Source of the DNA: an uncultured Rikenellaceae bacterium
GTDB lineage: Bacteria; Bacteroidota; Bacteroidia; Bacteroidales; Rikenellaceae
Assembly: GCA_947176715.1 (NCBI GenBank)
Contig: CAMWRR010000026.1
Span: 1 to 12,035, forward strand
Length of the DNA stretch: 12,035 nt
Direction of reading: 5' to 3'
The number at the start of each line of letters is the position of its first letter. The stretch's first letter is position 1. Of this stretch, positions 7,676 to 12,035 are shown one piece after another. The position numbers and the translations under genes are program-made. Below the pieces are notes generated by a model that saw only the letters and a program-made list of their open reading frames with translations, made no database searches and was not told where the DNA came from.

Positions 7676-9010
7676 ATGAGCAAACTTTGGCAGAAAAACA
7701 TAGACAGCGCACCGTGCGTAGAGCGTTACACCGTTGGTGCCGACCGTAAGATGGACCTATACCTCGCACGTGCCGATGTGCTCGGCTCGCTGGCCCACAC
7801 ACGCATGCTGGCCTCGGTGGGACTCATGTCGCAGGACGACCTCGAGCTGGTGCAACGCGGCCTCAAGGAGATATACCGGCGTATAGAGTCCGGCGACTTC
7901 GAGATAGCCGAGGGGGTGGAAGACGTACACTCGCAGATAGAGTTCATGCTCACCGAGACGGTCGGCGAGGCCGGCAAGAAGATACACAGCGGACGCTCGC
8001 GCAACGATCAGGTGCTCGTCGACCTCAAGCTGTTCCTGCGCGAGAGGGTGCGTCAGACGGTGCTGTCGGTGGAGCGTCTATTCAACAAGCTGCAGGAGCT
8101 GTCGAGGCAACACCGCGATGTGCTCATGCCGGGCTACACGCACCTGCAGATAGCCATGCCGTCGTCGTTCGGGCTGTGGTTCGGAGCCTACGCCGAGAGC
8201 CTTGCCGACGATCTGGAGATGTTGCTGGCGGCCTATCGCGTGTGCGACAAGAACCCGCTCGGCTCGGCGGCTGGGTACGGCTCGTCGTTCCCGCTCGACC
8301 GCACGATGACAACCCGGCTGCTCGGCTTCGAGACCCTTAACTACAATGTTGTCTACGCACAGATGGGGCGCGGCAAATGCGAGCGTATAGTGGCTCAGGC
8401 CATGAGCTCGGTAGCCGCCACACTATCGCGTCTGGCATTCGACAACTGTCTGTTTCTCAGTCAGAACTTCGGCTTCATATCATACCCGGCGGACCTTACC
8501 ACCGGCTCGAGCATAATGCCCCACAAGAAGAATCCCGACGTATGGGAGATAATGCGCGGCAAGTGCAACCTACTGCAGGCGCTCCCGGGGCAGATAGTAT
8601 CGCTCACCACCAACCTGCCATTGGGCTACAACCGCGACCTGCAGCTGCTCAAGGAGGTGCTGTTCCCGGCTATGGAGTCGCTTACCGAATCCATCGACAT
8701 GGCCCTCTTCATGCTCTCGCACATAGAGGTCCGCCGCGGCATAACCGACAACCCCATGTACGACTATATGTTCAGCGTAGAGGTGGTCAACAACGAGGTG
8801 CTATCGGGGGTACCTTTCCGCGAGGCCTACCGGAAAGTGGGTCTCGACATAGAGGCGGGAAAGTTCTCGCCCTCCCGCACCCTGCACCACACGCACGAAG
8901 GCAGCATCGGCAACCTGTGCACCGACGAGATAACCGCCCGATTCAACGAGGTATTGGCTCGCTTCGACTTCGACAGAGCCGTAAAGGCCGAGGCCGAACT
9001 GGTACGCTAA
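7676..9010 (+). CDS. argH: Argininosuccinate lyase
   Basis: Cytosolic homotetrameric enzyme that splits argininosuccinate into arginine and fumarate, the last step of arginine synthesis. At 444 aa it is close to the usual 450-470. Fumarase/aspartase-superfamily motifs appear in order: HSGRSRNDQ at 104-112, GYTHLQ at 153-158 with the catalytic-type H156, NPLGSAAGYGSSFPLDR at 193-209, and the signature GSSIMPHKKNPD at 277-288 containing the catalytic serine of the mobile loop. The N-terminus (MSKLWQKN) lacks the GGRF motif of enterobacterial ArgH, a pattern I associate with Bacteroidetes homologues. It begins 1 nt after the deacylase stop with no Shine-Dalgarno sequence and is followed 19 nt later by the phosphatase gene, so it sits in the middle of a three-gene operon. 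Confidence 0.97.
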   Translation: MSKLWQKNIDSAPCVERYTVGADRKMDLYLARADVLGSLAHTRMLASVGLMSQDDLELVQRGLKEIYRRIESGDFEIAEGVEDVHSQIEFMLTETVGEAGKKIHSGRSRNDQVLVDLKLFLRERVRQTVLSVERLFNKLQELSRQHRDVLMPGYTHLQIAMPSSFGLWFGAYAESLADDLEMLLAAYRVCDKNPLGSAAGYGSSFPLDRTMTTRLLGFETLNYNVVYAQMGRGKCERIVAQAMSSVAATLSRLAFDNCLFLSQNFGFISYPADLTTGSSIMPHKKNPDVWEIMRGKCNLLQALPGQIVSLTTNLPLGYNRDLQLLKEVLFPAMESLTESIDMALFMLSHIEVRRGITDNPMYDYMFSVEVVNNEVLSGVPFREAYRKVGLDIEAGKFSPSRTLHHTHEGSIGNLCTDEITARFNEVLARFDFDRAVKAEAELVR

Positions 9011-9029
9011 AACGACTGAATATAACGAT

Positions 9030-9518
9030 ATGAACCACACCGAACCCAAAAAAATTCTTTTCGTATGTCTGGGAAACATCTGTCGCTCCCCGGCGGCCGA
9101 GGGCATCTTCAGACGTATGGTTGAAAAACAAGGCCTCGCGGACAGGTTCGTCATCGACTCCGCCGGCACCTACGGGGGACACGCCGGAGAGCTGCCCGAC
9201 AGTCGCATGAGAGCGGCCGCCTCACGCCGCGGCTACGAGCTTACGCACCGTTCGCGCAAACTCACGGAGGATGATTTCCGCCTATTCGACATGGTGATAG
9301 TGATGGACGACTCCAACTACGAAAGGGCCTCGCGGACGGCACCCGACATGGAATCCGTAGCCAAACTGCACAGAATGACCGACTTCGCCCGCAAACACGT
9401 GTGGGACCACATCCCCGACCCCTACTACGAGGGGGCGGAGGGGTTCGAGTTGGTGCTCGACCTGCTCGAAGACTGTCTCAGCGGACTGCTGGACAGCATC
9501 ACACGAGGCGACGAATAG
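9030..9518 (+). CDS. Low-molecular-weight protein tyrosine phosphatase
   Basis: Cytosolic Cys-dependent phosphatase that removes phosphate from phosphotyrosine; 162 aa, normal for the family. The P-loop CX5RS is C13-LGNIC-R19-S20, directly after the first beta strand (KKILFVCLGN). SAGTYGGHAGELPDSRM at 44-60 is the conserved second region, and the general-acid loop is IPDPYYEG with D130 and the two tyrosines 132/133. The P-loop has Ile17 where the arginine phosphatase YwlE has Thr, which points to tyrosine rather than arginine phosphate as substrate. It is the last gene of the arginine operon, 19 nt after argH, with an A-rich but SD-less upstream region. Bacterial members often counteract BY-kinases controlling polysaccharide export, but no kinase is in view, so the target is unknown. 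Members such as ArsC arsenate reductases share the fold; the DPYYEG motif favours a phosphatase. Confidence 0.95.
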   Translation: MNHTEPKKILFVCLGNICRSPAAEGIFRRMVEKQGLADRFVIDSAGTYGGHAGELPDSRMRAAASRRGYELTHRSRKLTEDDFRLFDMVIVMDDSNYERASRTAPDMESVAKLHRMTDFARKHVWDHIPDPYYEGAEGFELVLDLLEDCLSGLLDSITRGDE

Positions 9519-9614
9519 GGAGCGTTGCCACCGCCGGACATATATACGGATAACTCGCGGCAGGTTCGCTCCTAAGCGGAGGTCTTCCCGCCTCGGCATA
9601 ATCCGCCGCACCTG

Positions 9615-11528
9615 TCATTCCGCCGTGAAATCCATCTCTTTAAGGTGCGTATAATAGCTTTGATGATAAGCCTTTACCAACGAATCGGCCCTCTGCATCT
9701 CGGGACTCATGCGGTCGAATATGTTGGATAGCTCGAGCGAGTCGCGCTTGTAATCGTATGCGGCGGTGATACGGTTGCCGTCGAAAAGATATGAGAGCGA
9801 GTCGGTTATGAAAAGGTAGCGTTCGTTATAGTAGTTCGTGGCCATTGCGGGGCGGTCGCTCTCGCCGAGCACGTCGCGTCCGAATGCGAAATAGGGTTTG
9901 TCGTAACCGAGAAGTCCCAACAGCGTGGGCATTATATCGAGCTGACCGGTCACCCCGTCATGCACCCGGCCCTGTCCGAGAGGGTCGTAGACGAAATATA
10001 TTATGGCGCTGCTTCCTGTGGCGGTACGGGTCTTGTCGGCATATATCTCGCTCGAGACATGGTCGGCGCAAAATACGAAGAGCGTACTCTCGAACCACGG
10101 CTGTGTGCGGGCATGGTCGAAGAAGCGTCTGATGGCGTCGTCGGTGTAGGCCACGCACGGGTGCTCCTTGGTGAAACCCTCCGGAGCGTCGAAGTCGTCG
10201 GGCACTATGAACGGATGGTGAGACGAGAGGGTGAATACCGAGGCGAAGAAGGGTTGCGGCAGGGTGTCGATGACGCGCGCCATGTAACCGAGAAACTGAC
10301 GGTCGCGTATACCCCAGAAGCCGTCGAAATCGTCTGTACCGCACGCCTTTTCGTAATCTTCCTGCGTGTGGTGGTTCTCTACCCCTATGTGGTTGCAGAA
10401 TGCCACGAAGCCCATAGAGCTACGCGGCGACCCGCAGAAGAAGTCGGTACGGTAACCCTCGCGCCCGAGAAGCGCGGGCAGACCGTCGATGCGTCCCAAT
10501 GCCTGCGGCGTAAGCACGAACGGCGTTACATACGAGGGTATGGAGGCCATTATGGAGGGTAGCGCGTCTATCGACTTTCGACCGCTCGAATAGGCGTTGG
10601 TAAAGAGCAACGAGTGGCCCATGAGCGAATCGAGGAATGGGGTGTAGCCGCCGTTGTCGTAGAGACCGGGGTTGAGGAGAGCCGAATGTTCACGGCTGAA
10701 GCTCTCCAACACGAAGAGCACTATGTTTCTGCGGCTCATGCCTCCTACAGAGACAGGCTTATGATAGGGCGAGAATATGGAGTCGCGCACCTCGGAGGCG
10801 AAAAACTCGGTCACCGACACTGTTTTGTTTCCGGCGGTGCGTATCACGCAAAACGGATTGGAGAGCACCAAAGCCGACTGCGACGGCGACGACACCCACT
10901 CGGCGGCGTTGCTAAGCGTGATGGGACGGGTTGTACGTGGGTAGCCGCCGCGTATGGCCCCCACCGCAAGGAATACCGCCAACGCCAACAAAGCGGTATT
11001 GACGGGGTAGAATAACGCAGGACTCTTGAACTCGGTAGCCGGGTCGACCTTGAGGCGACGATATGCCGCCACCATACCTATGATGAACAACAGTGCGAGA
11101 GCTATAACCGATATGTTCTCGCCCAACGCCTTAAGCACAATGGCGCCGTTGTTGTCGCCGTCCTGCAGGAAGTGCAGGTCGTCGAAGGTGAACCGCTTAC
11201 GCGCCCCGCGGAAGTATATCGCGTCAGCCGTATTGAGCACCACTGTCACAACGGCCGATAGCAACCACACCACAAAGAGCATGGCCTGATAGGCACGGCC
11301 CGTACGGCACCTCAGCGGCAACAGCGACAGCAACACGAAGAGCGAGAAGGCATAGCACACCGATGCCGAGTCGAACCTGAGCGACCCGGCCACGATACCG
11401 CCCCAATCGCCCGCCTCCACCGGTCCGAGCATATCGGCATTCACTGCGAAGAAGAGTATGCGGCATAGCGCCAACGCCACATACACGACGGCTATACGCG
11501 CTACGGTAATAAAAAAATTGTTTCTCAT
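9615..11528 (-). CDS. LTA-synthase-like membrane sulfatase (phosphoglycerol or phosphoethanolamine transferase family)
   Basis: Polytopic inner-membrane enzyme with a periplasmic alkaline-phosphatase-fold domain, likely transferring a phospho-alcohol head group to an envelope acceptor. I chose ATG 11528 (637 aa) because it overlaps the upstream stop as ATGA and has AAAGGAG 5 nt before it; a start nine codons earlier would lie within the upstream gene. Five hydrophobic segments lie at about 6-30, 53-72, 80-101, 137-155 and 173-191. The sulfatase domain starts near 266: E275 in NIVLFVLESFS (metal), SSGRKSIDALPSI at 314-326 with S319 near the nucleophile position (Thr in Staphylococcus LtaS), SSHHPF at 435-440, and D489/H490 in FCADH (metal). 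Gram-negatives make no lipoteichoic acid, so a phosphoglycerol (OpgB-like) or other transferase is more likely; the donor and acceptor cannot be told. Confidence 0.92.
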   Translation of the reverse strand: MRNNFFITVARIAVVYVALALCRILFFAVNADMLGPVEAGDWGGIVAGSLRFDSASVCYAFSLFVLLSLLPLRCRTGRAYQAMLFVVWLLSAVVTVVLNTADAIYFRGARKRFTFDDLHFLQDGDNNGAIVLKALGENISVIALALLFIIGMVAAYRRLKVDPATEFKSPALFYPVNTALLALAVFLAVGAIRGGYPRTTRPITLSNAAEWVSSPSQSALVLSNPFCVIRTAGNKTVSVTEFFASEVRDSIFSPYHKPVSVGGMSRRNIVLFVLESFSREHSALLNPGLYDNGGYTPFLDSLMGHSLLFTNAYSSGRKSIDALPSIMASIPSYVTPFVLTPQALGRIDGLPALLGREGYRTDFFCGSPRSSMGFVAFCNHIGVENHHTQEDYEKACGTDDFDGFWGIRDRQFLGYMARVIDTLPQPFFASVFTLSSHHPFIVPDDFDAPEGFTKEHPCVAYTDDAIRRFFDHARTQPWFESTLFVFCADHVSSEIYADKTRTATGSSAIIYFVYDPLGQGRVHDGVTGQLDIMPTLLGLLGYDKPYFAFGRDVLGESDRPAMATNYYNERYLFITDSLSYLFDGNRITAAYDYKRDSLELSNIFDRMSPEMQRADSLVKAYHQSYYTHLKEMDFTAE

Positions 11529-12035
11529 CGTATCTCCTTTCCCTTTGTCGGCCACTGCATTATGGCTACCGCTACAACGGTTATGACTATCCCCGCCACG
11601 GTCTGCACATTGGGGCTCTCTCCGGGCAGAAGCGCCCAGCTCATCACCACCCCCACCACCGGCACCGCGAACTTGCGTATGTTAAGCTCCGACACCTTGA
11701 TGCCCGGCCGCGACAACAGATAGTACCAAATGGAGAACCCCGCCGCCGGTATTATCGCCAACCACAACACGGCGCCCCAGAAACGGAGCGGATAGCCCGC
11801 GCCGAGATCGGGCCTCTCCACCACGAGGGCCGTCAGAAACAGCAACACCCCGCCTGTGAAATTGGCGAACGACGTGAGCATCACGGGGTGTATCTTGTTA
11901 TCGCTCTTGGCCACCATTATATTCGTATATGAGCCGGTGACGTTACTGCACAGAAGCAACACCACGCCGGCATAGAACGCCCCGCCTGTATGTGTCGGCC
12001 GCCCTTTGCTGGCGGGGCGGGGCCGCCCCCCCGCG
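11525..12035 (-). CDS. EamA/DMT-family transporter, C-terminal half (N-terminus beyond window edge)
   Basis: Inner-membrane drug/metabolite exporter of the ten-helix EamA class; about 170 codons are visible and the frame stays open to position 12035. A GTG at 11965 could be taken as a start, but it would cut into the first helix of this half. The upstream residues (SKGRPTHTGGAFYAGVVLLL) look like the linker plus helix entry between the two EamA repeats, so the real gene should begin well outside the window. Helices are visible in AFYAGVVLLLCSNVTGSY, a segment around FANFTGGVLLFLTALVV, FWGAVLWLAIIPAAGFSIWYYLL, FAVPVVGVVMSWALL and TVAGIVITVVAVAIMQW, matching the five helices of the second EamA repeat. 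Its TGA stop (11525-11527) overlaps the sulfatase ATG in ATGA. The substrate is unknown. Confidence 0.88.
   Translation of the reverse strand, partial: AGGRPRPASKGRPTHTGGAFYAGVVLLLCSNVTGSYTNIMVAKSDNKIHPVMLTSFANFTGGVLLFLTALVVERPDLGAGYPLRFWGAVLWLAIIPAAGFSIWYYLLSRPGIKVSELNIRKFAVPVVGVVMSWALLPGESPNVQTVAGIVITVVAVAIMQWPTKGKEIR
11534..11540 (-). promoter_or_regulatory. Strong Shine-Dalgarno site for the sulfatase gene
   Basis: The minus strand reads AAAGGAG, 5 nt before the ATG at 11528. It lies inside the last codons of the transporter gene (Lys-Glu), so it may be partly coincidental, but it fixes the chosen start and suggests translational coupling. The other starts in this window have no comparable site. 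Confidence 0.55.

Noticed and set aside
9030..9518. Protein arginine phosphatase (YwlE-like), suggested by the arginine operon
   Set aside because: The P-loop reads CLGNICRS with Ile17, the tyrosine-phosphatase type, instead of the Thr found in YwlE.
9519..9614. A possible bidirectional terminator in the convergent gap (GGAGCG at 9519-9524 and CGCTCC at 9568-9573)
   Set aside because: The arms are only 6 bp with a loop of more than 40 nt, and no T-run follows on either strand.

Overview
The window looks like chromosomal DNA of a Bacteroidales bacterium, family not determined. The signs are moderately high GC with heavy use of the isoleucine codon ATA, TAnnTTTG-type -7 promoter elements, almost no Shine-Dalgarno sequences, and an ArgE-like/ArgH pair of Bacteroidetes type (this ArgH lacks the usual N-terminal GGRF motif). 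I saw no tRNA, rRNA, CRISPR array, transposase or phage gene.

Layout. Positions 1-3536 (minus strand) hold an RND multidrug efflux pair: a membrane-fusion protein followed 4 nt later by an AcrB-type permease that runs off the left edge. Upstream of them on the same strand, 3625-6330 encodes a P-type Ca2+-ATPase resembling the plasma-membrane (PMCA) type. Positions 6331-6606 form a divergent intergenic region with putative -7 elements for both directions. Between these lies a two-copy 75-bp tandem repeat, each copy containing a complex inverted repeat. Positions 6607-9518 (plus strand) are a tight operon: an M20 deacylase of the ArgE family, argininosuccinate lyase (argH), and a low-molecular-weight protein tyrosine phosphatase. 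A short convergent gap follows. Positions 9615-12035 (minus strand) hold an EamA/DMT transporter, cut by the right edge, whose stop codon overlaps the start of an LTA-synthase-like membrane sulfatase by 4 nt.

How the genes work together. The plus-strand operon supplies the last steps of arginine synthesis: deacylation of an acylated intermediate, then cleavage of argininosuccinate to arginine and fumarate. The left block is envelope transport, with Ca2+ extrusion and proton-driven drug efflux. The right block couples a metabolite transporter to an enzyme likely to decorate the envelope. Nearly all of this is ordinary core or envelope gene content. The least explained element is the 75-bp tandem repeat with nested hairpins at 6408-6557. 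I found no convincing evidence of a novel multi-gene system.
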